NCBI GenBank assembly: GCA_949361645.1
Contig: OX442426.1
Coordinates: forward strand, 5,960,278 to 6,024,277
Length of the DNA: 64,000 nucleotides
Direction: 5' to 3'
Source of the DNA: Spongilla lacustris
Taxonomy: Eukaryota > Porifera > Demospongiae > Spongillida > Spongillidae
Shown here: in pieces, positions 24,783 through 37,754 of the stretch
Layout of the letters: the number at the start of each line of letters is the position of its first letter
Numbering within the stretch: the first letter of the stretch is position 1
Notes under the pieces: model-generated
Told to the model about the DNA's origin: nothing
Seen by the model: only the letters and a program-made list of their open reading frames with translations
The model's database searches: none
Program-made: the position numbers and the translations under genes

Positions 24783-25862
24783 AGAAAGTAACAATAATCA
24801 ATCACAAAACTAAACCTGCAATTAAAGCAGCAAATCAATATAAATGCCGGTATATGCATGTGCATAGGCATCGCCAATTAAGTTTATAGGATTATAGTGC
24901 ATATGGATAATACCATGCATGCATTTACAATATTATATTTTTATAAAGTCGAGCAAATCAACCGTTTTTATCTTTATGTCACACAAAGTCATTTGACCAT
25001 GTCAATCATAGCAAGACCATCTGTACACGAATTTAACTGCATGGGCTTGACCCACTGTTGTGTGGAGCCACATTTGTGGCGGCGAAATACTTTCATTGCC
25101 CCATACATATGTACGACACTTCAGTTCAGAGTAACAATATACTACGCTTACCGTTTTAGTACTAGGCAGTACATTAGTGCATGACTTGCCTTTGTGTATA
25201 CTACGCATGAGCACATAAATTACCGTCATTATCATTATCGATTATACTGGTTTAAAATATATATGCAACATGAATATTACCCCCTAGTACTATATAACGA
25301 GGCATACAACGAAAATTATCCACTGGTTTTCAGTTGTAAGGAGACTGTATTATATATATATGTATGTCCCCAGAGAAGTTTCTAACATCCCATGTGCGTG
25401 AGCGATATCCCGAAAGCTTTGTATTCATCCACTTCCTACACGGCGATTGCATGCCCGTGCATGCCAAACCACAATCGTTTTTCTCCTGGTTACTGTAATG
25501 CACCCAAATACACTTGTTAAATGCAATTACATGAATGAATATTGCATGCATGGAGAAGAACTGACATGTAATTCACCTGATCTCTTATGTATACATTATA
25601 CATGTATATGGACCATAATAATAGCATGCACTAAATGGGTTTTAACCTCACAGTTCAAGGTCATCTTGTAGAGCTCGTCAAGTTGTACCCTTGGTGTTAT
25701 TTTTTTTATTTTTAAAAAGAAGTACATAAAATATGCATATGCCACTATACTATTTTACTGATACATACATCCTAGCTGGCCTACTGATTGCATACATGGA
25801 ACGAGCACGCTTGGCTGATTAGTAAATCACATCCATCATTAAGCTAGTCATTACACAGATGG
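24783..25862. other. 5' flank of A2
   Basis: Homologue of 11791-12877; nothing beyond the TATA box recognised. Confidence 0.5.
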
Positions 25863-25869
25863 TATAAAA
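25863..25869 (+). promoter_or_regulatory. TATA box of A2
   Basis: TATAAAA 92 bp before the ATG. Confidence 0.75.
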
Positions 25870-25954
25870 TCGCTCTGTTCGCCTGCTGATATCCACAATC
25901 AAACAGCTGGGAGACTCCAGAAACTGAGGTGATAAGAAGCGCATTCTATACAAA

Positions 25955-26587
25955 ATGAAAGTCCAATTGGCCGCGGCTTGTTTTCTTGCTCTCGTCATTG
26001 TAAAAGTTGGTGCTACCACTTCTCCTTTGGATGATATGAAATATAATTTCCTAGCATTGAGTGCTTTAGCCTCCTCAGTAAGTGTATATCAGTCGTGGCT
26101 ACTAGTTGTATTCCATCACCTGCATTATATCCTTGTAAAGTATGATCTAAACGACGCTACCAAATTTCAAGCCATGTGCACAGTTCTTAGACAAGTGAGA
26201 AGCAATCAGTGCAACGAAACCGATAACCTCGATCAAATTAGAAACATCACGTGCTCCTATGTATCGGACATGTGGGTAAGTCGGCTAGTGGAACTAATGA
26301 GATCGAGCGAATACATTATGCATGTGTGTATCCTGCATGTGAAAATGTCACCATTTGCATTATAGGGCATCAACCCAAACTACACATGTAAGCAAATGGT
26401 GGACGTGATATGCGTCCTTGAGGAAATCAGAATCTTGGAGATCTTTAGTAATCTGTCATGGGAAATCTCTATCAGTGGTCCTTCTCCCTTCACGCAAAGC
26501 GACACTTGCAAATGGATTAAGAATGTATTCGTATTCCAAAACCAAGAATTACGTGCACATGGATTACAGTTACCTCAGAATTGTTAA
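25955..26587 (+). CDS. A2: secreted helical cysteine protein, subfamily A (159 aa)
   Basis: Exons 25955-26077, 26141-26275 and 26366-26587, phase-0 introns of 63 and 90 bp. Signal peptide MKVQLAAACFLALVIVKVGA, then TTSPLDDMKYNFLALSALASS. Exon 2 carries cysteines in AMC, NQC and ITC with sequons NET and NIT; exon 3 carries YTC, VIC, DTC and a C-terminal QNC with sequons NYT and NLS. Compared with B, exon 2 is three codons longer at its end (DMW) and the C-terminus is extended (ELRAHGLQLPQNC). Seven cysteines would leave one unpaired, which could allow a covalent dimer; that is inference. No transmembrane segment follows the signal peptide, so secretion is expected. ATTAAA at 26594-26599. No known family was recognised. 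Confidence 0.87.
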
Positions 26588-28544
26588 CTTTTCATTAAAC
26601 TGAAGTTCTTTTTATTCTTTACATGTGTATTAGGTATTATAAGTGATTTATCTTCAGCTACATGTAGTGTTTTAAGTGGACCTGGACGAGTAATTCAGCG
26701 CATGACAAATTGAATCATCCTTGGGTCAAAATTTGCATGTCAAATCCGTCTGAGTGTCAAAATTAATATTTATGTGGTCAATTAACTCTTCTTCCGAATG
26801 CTATATTTTAATAAACAAGCACTGGACAATAATGGTAACCATTATTGATAAAAATGATTCCCGTTTGAAATGTGATGTGCCATTTTCGTGTTTTAAAAGC
26901 GTATATAGGAAGTGGATTCGGATGCCTTGGTAAATCATCACAGGATGGTAGGCACTTCTCTCCGGACAAATCTTTTTTCCGCCCCGGTTACATTAGTATG
27001 TCGTGGGGTTGGAACCCAAATCTTTCACTTCCTTAATGCATGCAATACCTATAAGGACTCCAAAATGTAATTTGATGTTTAACACTTTTTCACTATGCAG
27101 CGTATGATGCTTATCTATATGCACAAGATAACTTAGGGAGGATTGCAGTATTGATGGTAACGTCAATTGGGAGAAAGGTTAGCCATGCTGAGGTGCATGA
27201 GTTTTTCTGATATAGCCTTTTACCGTTTGTATTAAACCCAAAGGACTGATTCGTACTTCAATTAACCGCTTCTACCCACGCGCACGTACGCACGCGCACG
27301 TACGCGTGCATCCCTCATAACTACGAAAGTGGTGATAAGCTGTATAGTATAATTAGCGCTTGATTACACATGCATGCATTAATTGTAATCACATCCTACG
27401 TATACGCTTCCAAGAAGTTACCATTCCACTGGTGGTTATGACTACATAAAATAAAAATAAAACATAATTGTTGCCAAATGTTCTAGTAACGTGGGCTGAA
27501 ATGCTGCGCACAGATATAAATATTCATAACTTTCGTACACAAACAAATTGCGACCCAAGGTTTTGCATCCAACTTGCCAGTGAACTGAACTTATTTGTTT
27601 AAAAAGAAATCACCTTCGAGTGCCTATACCATCCCGCAGCTGCATGTGGTTGCAGCATGCAAAACCATATCCCGAACAATTTACCATGAGTCCGTAAAAC
27701 TCCGTATCCATAACCTACGCTTTTAGACTGACCGCGCTTCCGCACCACCACATCGAACCACATTGATCTAGACTCAATCCGCCCCGCACTAGGCGGTTAG
27801 TATAGTATTCATGCGTACATGAAGATCACGTGCACTGATGAGACGAACCGCGCGTTGAACACATTGGAAGCGTATAGAATGTGGATGCATGGGTTGTCAA
27901 GCCACATTGACTCGTCTCCCAGGTGCAATAAGGGTGGGAGCGGTTTTTAAAAAAAAGGGTGGGGTGGTGAGGGTGAGTGCCCTATGACGTCGTGTAGTGT
28001 AGATACAAGTCAGTATGAAGGCTACACACACTTCACATACATGTACATGTCTCATTATGTAACGCGCATACTTAGAGCCGCATTTTGCTGATATTTGGCG
28101 GGGACATTCTTTAAAAGACAACTTCCGTTTTGAAGCGGCTGACCTGCGTCACTGCATGAACACGCGTCAAAGAAAAAATTTCTGGGAATGGCGATTAGCA
28201 CACAGGCTATTTCCTGTACACGCGTTGACAACCGCATGCGCGCGCATGCTTTGAATGCCAATGATCGCAATTTTCGCCTCGATCCTTTATCAGTTATGCC
28301 ATATGCTCTCAAACATAATTTCGATTTCACAATCATTCGTCTTACGGATGGGAGACATGTATATATTCTGCAAACGGTATAGACTACAAGCACATAAAAT
28401 TCATGCAGATACATGTACATGCACTGCCATTAACACCATATGAGCGCTCAAATTACATATAGATATCGTAACTAATTAATTTACAACAGTCTTGTGGTTT
28501 ACAACTACTATGTACGTGACATGGATGTCACCACTAAGAGTAAC
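26588..28544. other. Spacer between A2 and B4
   Basis: Homologue of 13594-15570; no gene supported. Confidence 0.55.
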
Positions 28545-28552
28545 TATAAAAA
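28545..28552 (+). promoter_or_regulatory. TATA box of B4
   Basis: TATAAAAA 81 bp before the ATG. Confidence 0.75.
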
Positions 28553-28625
28553 CGTATGCTGGTAGACAATTCATCATTCGGCTCTCACTATAGAGAGGGA
28601 AAGTAAACTGAGCTATTCAAACAAA

Positions 28626-29203
28626 ATGGCGGTTTGGTTCGTCGCGACTTTTCTCCTCCATTTTGTAATCGTTGTCTCTACTACTCCTCTGGAGGACATC
28701 AGAAACCATTTTCTCTACTTAAATGACTTAACCAGTACTCAATATGTAAGTGTTGCTGCCTTCCCACGTGATACTCTTGCATGCACTGATTTACGCCTGC
28801 TTATCATTTGCAGTATGTTCTCAGCGACGTAACCAAATTTCATGCCATGTGCACAGTTCTTAGACAAGTGAGAAGCAATCAGTGTAACGAGACCGATAGC
28901 CTGGAACATGTTAGAAATGCCACATGCTCCTATGTATCGGTACGTTTAGACATCTGGTGCTATTAGTGAAATGACGTCCCGTGTTCTTTGTAGCGTACCA
29001 ACCCTGCCTACACATGTGAGCAAATGGTGGACGTGATATGCGTTCTTGAGGAAATCAGACTCTTGAAGATAGATCGCACCATTTCGATCACTTGGTCTAA
29101 TACCATCAGCACTCAATATCAAACTCCAAGTTCTTTCTTGCAAAGCACTGTCTGCGACTGGTTAAAGAAGACATTTGCATTACAAATCTGCGCGGATATT
29201 TAA
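28626..29203 (+). CDS. B4: subfamily B secreted protein (151 aa), intact
   Basis: Exons 28626-28745, 28814-28939 and 28994-29203. The predicted protein appears identical to B2 in the parts compared; visible differences are silent (for example GCCACG to GCCACA at 28919-28924) or in introns. Orthologous position in unit 2. Near-identity means it is either a very recent duplicate or kept uniform by gene conversion. Confidence 0.87.
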
Positions 29204-30316
29204 TTATTATTATTATTATTATTTTATTTTTATTTTGTGTGCACATATTGGTATACATGTACGTCATTTACTATGTAACTTGTTATGAATCATTGGCAAT
29301 TTTGATTACTGGCTATCATTCTGTGAGCTGTTCAGTCTTCAACTCCACAAGGATGGCAGGTGGAAATGATGATCGCGTTTAATTCTGAGATAATTCCAAT
29401 CAGTTGGGACACTTAGTTGAGCTATACTTATGATGGCTGCCAATTTTCTTTGCAAAAAAAAATTGCATCGAGGTACCAATAAATAAAGCCGGCCAGTGGA
29501 ACAAATGGAGGAGATGAAAGCTGCAGATGAGTGCATGGTGGGAGCCTGACTGAGATGAGAGCCTTTGATGAAAGTTGATGGTGGTGTTGATCGGGCAGTT
29601 TACAAAACCCCGGCACCACCTATACGAAGAAGGACCAAGGCAACCTGGGGGGTCTAGCCTCCATCCATTTGGTGGAGATGAATGAGGAGCAGAAAACTAG
29701 GTCTCCAATGGCAACACCAAGTATTTTAATGATTAGCTTGTCCTAAGCTTTCATCCCAGAAGGGAATAATAATCTAGAAACTAGCTCATGCAACCTCGTG
29801 CTATCCATATGTATGCCACTTGCCGTCGTGTACGTCACTGTTACAACAATATACATGCATATTGTACTGCATTGTTTAATTTGAGAGTACTAATTGCGCA
29901 TGATTGCAGCACGTGTGCAAGAACCATATCCCGGACGATGTACCAAGGCATCCGAATCCATTTTAAGATTGATTTCTGAAGCGGTGTAAATTCCAGACGC
30001 GGATCATTTTCGTCTTGTTGTTACAATTAATGCCCACAGTGAAATTGCAAACATCCGTCAACTATATCCGCGCACTCGTCAATTCAAATGTATGAAACTT
30101 TTGACTCTTACTAATAAAGTAAGGTGCAGCTTGACTTCCACATGCAATATGATATGCTCAAACATTATGCATTTCCATACTGATATGCATGTATTGGTCT
30201 TTTTTTCTTTTCATCGTAGTGGTTATAATGAAATATAATTAATTTATTCCAACAGCTACATGTAGGCCTTAGGGTATCTGCAGTAGGGTTCACTCCACCC
30301 TGCTGTAGTTACTTCA
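29204..30316. other. Spacer downstream of B4 with RT scrap
   Basis: Homologue of 16230-17339; minus-strand RT-derived piece at about 29480-29700. Confidence 0.6.
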
Positions 30317-30898
30317 CTTTCTGCCCCACAGCTATGTGACACAAGCTATAGGGTCACGTGCTAAAATATGCCTCTAAGCATGCGCTAAATAAACGTGGCT
30401 TGTATACGGTACGGTGACCCGGTACGCTCAACCCACTTGCTCCATCAAACACCACACCCACACCCAGTGCTTGCTACCGCAGACATGAAAAAGAAAAACA
30501 AAGAGCATATGAGCAACGCATCAGGGACATAGAGCATGCCTCCTTCACCCCAATTGTACTCTCCACTATACTGGTGGAATGGGTCCAATTGCAACAACGT
30601 TTTATAAACGCCTTGCAGACCGGCTAGCTTCCAAATGGAACTCATCCTACAGCCAAACCATTGGATGGTTGCGATGCCGTCTGTCCTTTTCTCTTCTCCG
30701 CTCATCCATCTTATGCATCAGGGGAGCTCGTTCATCAAAGGGGCGTGTACCTTGCAGTGCCCCTCTCCCAGTAGAGCTAGTGCATAGTGAATCTGGGCTA
30801 GAAAGCATCTAGTAGATCAATATCATTTAACTAAATCATTTAACTAGTATTGTGCATTTGCTGTATATCGAATAAATATCTGTACGTGAAAAAAAAAA
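30317..30898 (+). mobile_element. LINE 3' end, unit 2
   Basis: Homologue of 17340-17922, including GGMGPIATT, FYKRLADRLASKW, AATAAA and an A-run. Here two bases (TA) are inserted in CTCCACTATACTGG, shifting the frame just before the GGMG motif. Confidence 0.75.
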
Positions 30899-31014
30899 TG
30901 CTCTGAACGCTAGTAATTACGTATTTCCCTCCCTACACTCTCCACACTCCCTATTAACGTCACTATATGTCAAATTGCAGGTATTAGTCGTAACTAATGA
31001 ATTTACGCCGGAGA

Positions 31015-31252
31015 GTCTTGTGGTTTACAACTTCTATGTACATGACATGCATGTCACCACAAGTATAAAAATCATCCTGCTGGTAGACAATTATGATTCG
31101 GCTCGCAATGAAGAGTCAAAATAAACGGAGCTATTATTCGCTGGGGAAAAAATGACAGTTCAGTTTGTCGCCGCTTTTCACCTCTAGCTATGTTGTCATT
31201 TTTTAATTCATCTCTGGAGGACAACAAAGTCCATTTTCTCTACTTACGTATT
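31015..31252 (+). pseudogene. Relic of a B gene, exon 1 only, unit 2
   Basis: Homologue of 18040-18275; ATG at 31152, stop after MTVQFVAAFHL. Confidence 0.75.
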
Positions 31253-31607
31253 CTTCCATCGAAGAATATCATTTTTCATGTGCATGTGACATTTAAAATC
31301 GTGTCTTCATTGGAGATATGGCTCAGAGGTATCAATGCGCATGTGGTTAATAGGGGGTGTGGAGAGTGAGGGATGGAAATATGTGCATTCTAAGCATGCT
31401 ATTTTCAGTCCTGTAGCACTGCGAAGTCTATGCAATGAACACGCTATCCCACAAATAAACAATAACATGAGATATTGCGTACTCAAGTAAATCAGCAATG
31501 TTCACAGTGTGCTAAGTAAAAAAAAAATTAGATACTTTGGCCACATTTGGAAGAATATTTCTGCCATGCACTGTCACCTCAGAATACTGCTATTTTCCTC
31601 AGCCGAA
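31253..31607. other. Spacer at the end of unit 2
   Basis: Homologue of 18276-18626; nothing further. Confidence 0.45.
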
Positions 31608-31619
31608 AGCTGATCTAAA

Positions 31620-32265
31620 TCATACTTTTTTTTTTAAAGATTTATGAAATAACATAATATCCACCACTGCCATAAGGTTTTCAGACAGTGTGTGGATGTC
31701 GACACCTCCATCATTGCCTGGAAACAAGCTCCCAGAGGAGGCCTAGGACTGCAGTCATTGTGCCACCACTCATCTGCAGCTTTCATCTCCTCCATTTGAT
31801 CATCTGGCATTGGATCTCAATTGGTCCACCACCTGTCTCAAGCTATATACATGTATAGGTCTTTAACAACTTGGTATCTGCAGGGGAAGCCATGCATCAC
31901 TGCCACCAAGATTGTTCTCCGTCCGTTAGGTGAACTGGTGTTACGGCCATCACCTGTTCCTCTGGCATCTCTGGGGCTGCCTTACCTCAGAACTGGGCCT
32001 TCAGTAGGGCATCTCTCTGGGCCCATTGTTGTTCTCTTTGGTCTTAAAAGTCCTGGAGTCAGCAATTTTAACCAAAGTCAATTGTGCTGGTCTGAATTTC
32101 TATGCCTGGTGCATGGGTGATGGTGCTCTTGCAGGTCCAAGGTCTTCTTGAAGGAATCAGATGTCTTGGCTTTGCTTCAAGGGTTAGAGGAAAGAGGTAG
32201 GGAGAGGGGGTGGTTGCCATGGTATTTTGGCCCACAACTTTTTTGCCTTAACCTTGGAGAAATGA
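31620..32265 (+). mobile_element. Decayed RT fragment (+), unit 3
   Basis: Homologue of 18640-19290, nearly identical to it. Confidence 0.7.
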
Positions 32266-32970
32266 AATGCCAAATATGCTTTGACATGCCTGACTGGGCC
32301 TACTGATGCGTTTCACACACTATACGCTTCCAAGAAATTGACATTCCACGACAAGTAAGCGTTATCGAGTTATCGTACAACGGATTGCATTCATGTAAGC
32401 CGGTTGTAATTATTTAAAAGCAAACGAAATAATTCCACATGTAATTTGTAAAATAAAAAGCCACCTCTTTACGTACATGTAGCACCAACCCTGCTGCGTA
32501 CACGGTGTGTATGGGAGCAGATAGACTGATGCAACATTAAAATAAAAATCTTAGATCCTGAAAATATAGCTTTCACTTCAGTGGTCAGTTACCTCCATGC
32601 ATTGTTATTGGTGTTTAGCATTATTATATAATACTGTTAGCATACATGGAAGTTAATGGACCGTTGTGTCGATGCGATAGTAGGTGTAAGCATCATGCGC
32701 ATTTGTAAAGTCAGCACCTTCCCACACTTGTAGGAGAATATATTGGTACCTCGGTGCAAAACTGAGAAAATTGGCAGCCATCATAAAAATAGCTCAACTC
32801 AGTGTCCCAACTGATTGGCATCATCTCAGAATTAAACGCGATCATCATTTCCACCTGCCATCAATGTGGAGTTGAAGACTGAAGAGCTCACAGAATGACA
32901 GCCAGTAATTAATAATTCATTACATATTACGACATACATGTATACAGATATATGCGCACAAAACGGTTTG
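32266..32970. other. Array spacer before B5
   Basis: Homologue of 6381-7106; nothing recognised. Confidence 0.5.
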
Positions 32971-33563
32971 TTATACGCAGATTTGTAATGCAAATGTCTT
33001 CTTTAACCAGTCGCAGACATTGCTTTGCAAATAAGAACTAGGAGTTAGATATTGAGTGCTGATGCTATTAGACCAAGTGATCGAAATGTTGCGATCTATC
33101 TTCAAGAGTCTGATTTCCTCAAGGACGCATATCACGTCCACCATTTGCTCACATGTGTAGGCAGGGTTGGTACGCTACAAAGAACACGGGACGTAATTTC
33201 ACTACATGTAATATCACCAGATGTCTAAACGTACCGATACATAGGAGCACGTGACATTTCCGGCTAACATGTTCCAGGCTATCGGTCTCGTTGAACTGAT
33301 TGCTTCTCACTTGTCTAAGAACTGTGCACATGGCATGAAATTTGGTTACGTCACTGAGAACATACTGCGAATGATAAGCAGGCGTAAATGAATGCAATTA
33401 AGAGTAATGTATAATTATCACGTGGGAAAGCGGCAGCACTTACATATTGAGTACTGGTTAAGTCATTTAAGTAGAGAAAATGGTTTCTGATGTCCTCCAG
33501 AGGAGTAGTAGAGACAACGATGACAAAATGGAGGAGAAAAGCTGCGACGAACCGAACTGCCAT
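32971..33563 (-). pseudogene. B5: B gene with the same 4-bp insertion plus a lost cysteine
   Basis: Exons 33563-33444, 33364-33235 and 33174-32971. It shares the CCGG insertion of B3, so the break predates the split of units 2 and 3. In addition NQCNETD has become NQFNETD (TGT to TTC region near 33294), removing a cysteine conserved in every other copy, as expected after loss of function. TATA box at 33617-33623. Confidence 0.83.
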
Positions 33564-33623
33564 TTTGTTTTCAGCTATAGCGAGAGCCGAATGATGAATT
33601 GTCTACCAGCAGACGCTTTTATA

Positions 33624-34207
33624 CTTACTCTTAGCGGTGACATCCATGCCATGCATGTACATAGTAGTTGTAAACCACAAGACTCTAGTTAATTCAGTTA
33701 CGATATATTTAATTATAATCATATTATATCACAATTGTAATTTGAGCGCTCATATGGTGTTGTGTACATGTGTCTTATGTGCTTGTAGTCTATACCGTTT
33801 GTGTCTCAAGTCAGAATCAGGAATGATTGTCAAATCGAAATGGTCTTTGAGAGCATACTGCATAATAATGGAGGCATTATGGCATTCAAAGCATGCAGTT
33901 TTCAACCAGGAAATAGTCTGTGTACTAATCACCCTTCCCAGAATATATGTATATATTTCTTTGATGTGTGTCCATGCAGTGATGCAGGTCATTCGCTTCA
34001 AAACAGAACTTGTCGTTTTAAACAATGTCCCGGCCGAAAATGTGGCTTTTATGTATGCATGCGCGTTACATAATGAGACGTGTACATGTATATGAAGTGC
34101 GTGTAGCCTTCATACTGACTTGTATCTACACTACACGTACCAATGCGAGGTATACACTACATGGTAGTAATTAAGGCGAACAAACACCTCGAATATAAGT
34201 GTGAAGG
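33624..34207. other. Upstream region of B5
   Basis: Homologue of 7632-8210; nothing further supported. Confidence 0.6.
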
Positions 34208-34542
34208 TACAGCATTTAGTTTGGAGTGATTTTGAGGTTTTGCACCTTTCAAACAAGGCATTTGACTAATGCAAGCACTTAATTAAGCCAACACACTGTA
34301 CTTTCCCAACCAACTTTTAAAGATATCTATACAACTCTGCACAAGTACAATTATGATTCTATCAGTTCAAAATCATTACTCACCCCAAGCAGGGGTCCCT
34401 GGCCCCCCTCCTCCCCATAGGCTGCATGGGAAGAATATGTAACATAGAAATACTTACGTATAACATTACATGTACATACTCATGTGTATGAATCACAATT
34501 GTTTTGGCAAAACCTCAAAATCACTCCAAACTAAATGCTATA
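34208..34542. mobile_element. MITE-like element, unit 3
   Basis: 335 bp, same ends as 8211-8545. Confidence 0.75.
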
Positions 34543-34747
34543 CTATCCAACATATTCAAGGTGAAGGCTACATGCACTTCACATACATGTACATGTCTCA
34601 TTATGTAACGTCTGGTCAATGTGCATACGTAGAGCGACACATTTTGTTGATAATTGAGGACATTCTTTGAAACGACAACGTCCATTTTGGAGCAGCTGAC
34701 CTGCGCTGGTCAATGCATGAACCTGCATCAAAAAAACAAATTACATC

Positions 34748-34979
34748 CAGCTGATGTACTGGTGCCCAGGTCATGTACTGATGTATTGGTGCCCAGCTGG
34801 TGTACTGGTGCCCAGCTGATGTACTGGTGCCTAGCTGATGTACTGGTGCCAAGCTGATGTACTCGTGCCCAACTGATGTACTAATGCCTAGCTGATGTAC
34901 TGGTGCCTAGCTGATATACTGGTGCCTAGCTGATGTACTGGTGCCCAGCTGATGTACTGGTGCCTAGCTGATGTACTGG
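34748..34979. repeat. 19-bp minisatellite, about 12 copies
   Basis: Shortest array of the four; same consensus as 8751-9020. Confidence 0.95.
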
Positions 34980-35826
34980 TTGTGTGTTATATTGTAATGC
35001 TTGTATCTATTATAATATAGTATCATTAAAATTATTTGAAGTGTACGATATTTACTATGTAACATTGTGATGAATTATTTGCACTGAATCTTGATTACTG
35101 GCTGTCGTTCTGTGAGCTCTTCAGTCTTCATCTCCACAAGGATGGCAGATGGAGTTGATGATCGCGCTTAATTCCAATCAGTTGGGACACTGAGTTGAGC
35201 TATGTATTTATGGTGGCTGCCGATTTTCTTTGCAACGACATTGAGGTACCAATATATTCCATGTATGCATCAAAACAATTCACTGTTAAAGTGTTATAAT
35301 GCTAAACACCATTAATAATGCATGGAGGTAACTGACTACTGATGTGAAAAATTTGGCATTTGCACATAATGTTGAAAGCTATCATCAGGATCTATGATTT
35401 TGATTTAAACTTGATATCGCATCAGTATATTTCTGCTCACATATACACCGTGTTGGTCTGTTTAAAAAAATTCACAGTACACACACATAAAAGAAATTCT
35501 TAAGCAAATACACACAGAAAGATAAGTAGTCCATTGCATCGACCTGCATGTCTGCCACCTGCAATGATCTTGTAAGGATTGCCCTGGCATTTGCTCTCCC
35601 AAGCACAATGCTCAGTCTGCGCAAAGAGGTGGTTTCTTTAATTTCACAATGTACATGTAGAATTATTTCGCTTGCTTAATAGTTAGTACACTTACATGAA
35701 TGCAATACATGGTATGGTGATAACCGGATAACGATAACTTGTCATGGAATGTCAACTTCTTGGAAGCGTATAGTGTGTGAAACGCATGAGTAACCCAGTC
35801 AAGGATGTCAAAGCATATTTGGCGTT
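34980..35826. other. Array spacer, nothing recognised
   Basis: Homologue of 9021-9867. Confidence 0.5.
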
Positions 35827-36660
35827 TCATTTTTTCCAAGGTTTGTAATGAGGAAATAAAGCTGTGGGCTTAAAAGTCTTACTGTTAAGATTAGAAATGG
35901 TGTGGTCATACACACATGGCCAAATAACCATGGCAACCACCCCCTCTCCACCACCTCTTTGAAGCAAAGCCAAGACATTCCTCGCAGAATACCTTAAACC
36001 TGCAAGAGCACCATCACCCATGCACCAGGCATGGAAATTCAGACCAGCACAAATGTCTCTGGTTGAAATTGCTGACTCCAGGACGTTTAAGACCAAAGAG
36101 AACAACAATGGGCCCAGGGAGACACCCTACTGAAGGCCCAGTTCTGAGGTAAGGCAGCCTAAGAGATGCCAGAGTAACAGGTGATCGCCCTAACACCAGT
36201 TTGCCCAAGGAGAACACTCTCGGTGGCAGTGATGGCTTCCCCTGGAGATGCCAAGTTGTTAAACACCTCTATAGCTTGAGACAGGTGGTGGACCGATTGA
36301 GATCCAAAACCAGAATGAATGAGATGAAAGCTGCAGATGAGTGGCGAGACAATGACCGCAGTTCTAGGCTTCCTCTGGGTGCTCATGCACTGTCTGAAAG
36401 CCCTTTAGATGTCATCATCTAAACGACTGTGAGCCTTTGATGAAAGTGATGGTGTGTTGATCGGGCAGTTTACAAAACCCCGGCACCACTTATACGAAGA
36501 AGGACCAAAGCAACCTGGGGGGTCTAGTCTCCATCCATTTGGTGGAGACAAATGAGGAGCAGAAAACTAGGTCTCCAAGGCAACACCAAGTATTTTAATG
36601 TTTGGCTTGTCCTGAGCTTTCCAGAAGGGAATAATAATAAATTAGAAACTAGCTCATGCA
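35827..36660 (-). mobile_element. Decayed RT fragment (-), unit 3
   Basis: Homologue of 9868-10700; shares several substitutions with the piece at 63187-64000 (GGGAGACACCCTACTG, CCAGAGTAACAGG). Confidence 0.72.
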
Positions 36661-37437
36661 ACCTCATGCTATCCATATGTATGCCACTTGCCGTCGTGTA
36701 CGTCATTTTCACAACAATGTGTATGTAATAATATACATGCATATTGTACTGCATTGTTTTGAGAATATTACAATTGCACATGATTGCAGCACGTGTGCAA
36801 GAACCATATCCCGGACGATTTACCAAGGCATCCGAATCCACTTCCTACGATTTTAAGATTGATTTCTGAAATGGTGTAAATTCCAGATGGGAATCAATTT
36901 CGTATCATGGTTACAATTAATGATTACACAGATGCTCATTAGGTATTCCTGACGTGTAATTGCAAAATACCGTCAACAACCCGCGCGCACTCGTCCATTC
37001 AAATGCATGAAACATTTTACGCTTTTCACTCTTTTTTAAAAAGTCAGGTGCAGCTTGACTTCCCCATGCAATGATATGTTATGCATTTCCATATATGTAT
37101 TGGTCTTTTTTTTTTTCTTCAGCGCAGTGGTTACAATTAAACAACAGCTACGTTTAGGCCTTATGGATATTTGCAGTAGGGTTCACTCCACCCTGCTGTA
37201 CTTACTTAACTTACATAACATTAATCATTTTAATGTTATGGTCGCCGTACTATAGTAGTGTGGAAAACTAGTCTACTGTCGGTTTAGATAAGCCTACCTT
37301 TATATACTTAAAATATATGTAGCTACATACCACATTTAAATATATACAAACAATTTGCGACCCAAGGATTTGTATTCAACTTGCAATAAAAATAAATAAC
37401 GTTCGAAACAGAAATGTAATGATTATTTTTTAAAATA
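36661..37437. other. Array spacer, nothing recognised
   Basis: Homologue of 10701-11475. Confidence 0.5.
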
Positions 37438-37754
37438 ATTATAAGAATGCAACCACTTGGGCTGGGTTTGTATTCCCTTAACAGTGGAGACGTATGGTTG
37501 CTGGGGAGAAGAAGCGGGCAGGTGTCTTGACAGATTCACCACACGATTAGCCACTCGAACTGGCTGTCCCAAGTCTTCAGCAGTGTCAGGGCTATATGGA
37601 AGATTGAGCATTACCCTGGTCAGGGCCAACGCTAGGGCTTTACTGGCTAGGTCGGCTTCATTTTTATAATGACTATAAGTGTAGGTTATAAGATACTGTA
37701 TATATGTATGTATATGTATACTGTATATGTATGTATTCTATGTAATTGATTATA
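37438..37754 (+). mobile_element. LINE insertion, unit 3
   Basis: Insert 37444-37748 between ATTATA duplicates at 37438-37443 and 37749-37754; two bases longer in its TATG tail than units 1 and 2. Confidence 0.8.

Larger units (their letters stand above)
18627..31607 (+). repeat. Segmental array, unit 2 (about 13.0 kb)
   Basis: Same order of parts as unit 1. Offsets between matching parts of units 1 and 2 are about 12,975-13,020 bp. Confidence 0.9.
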
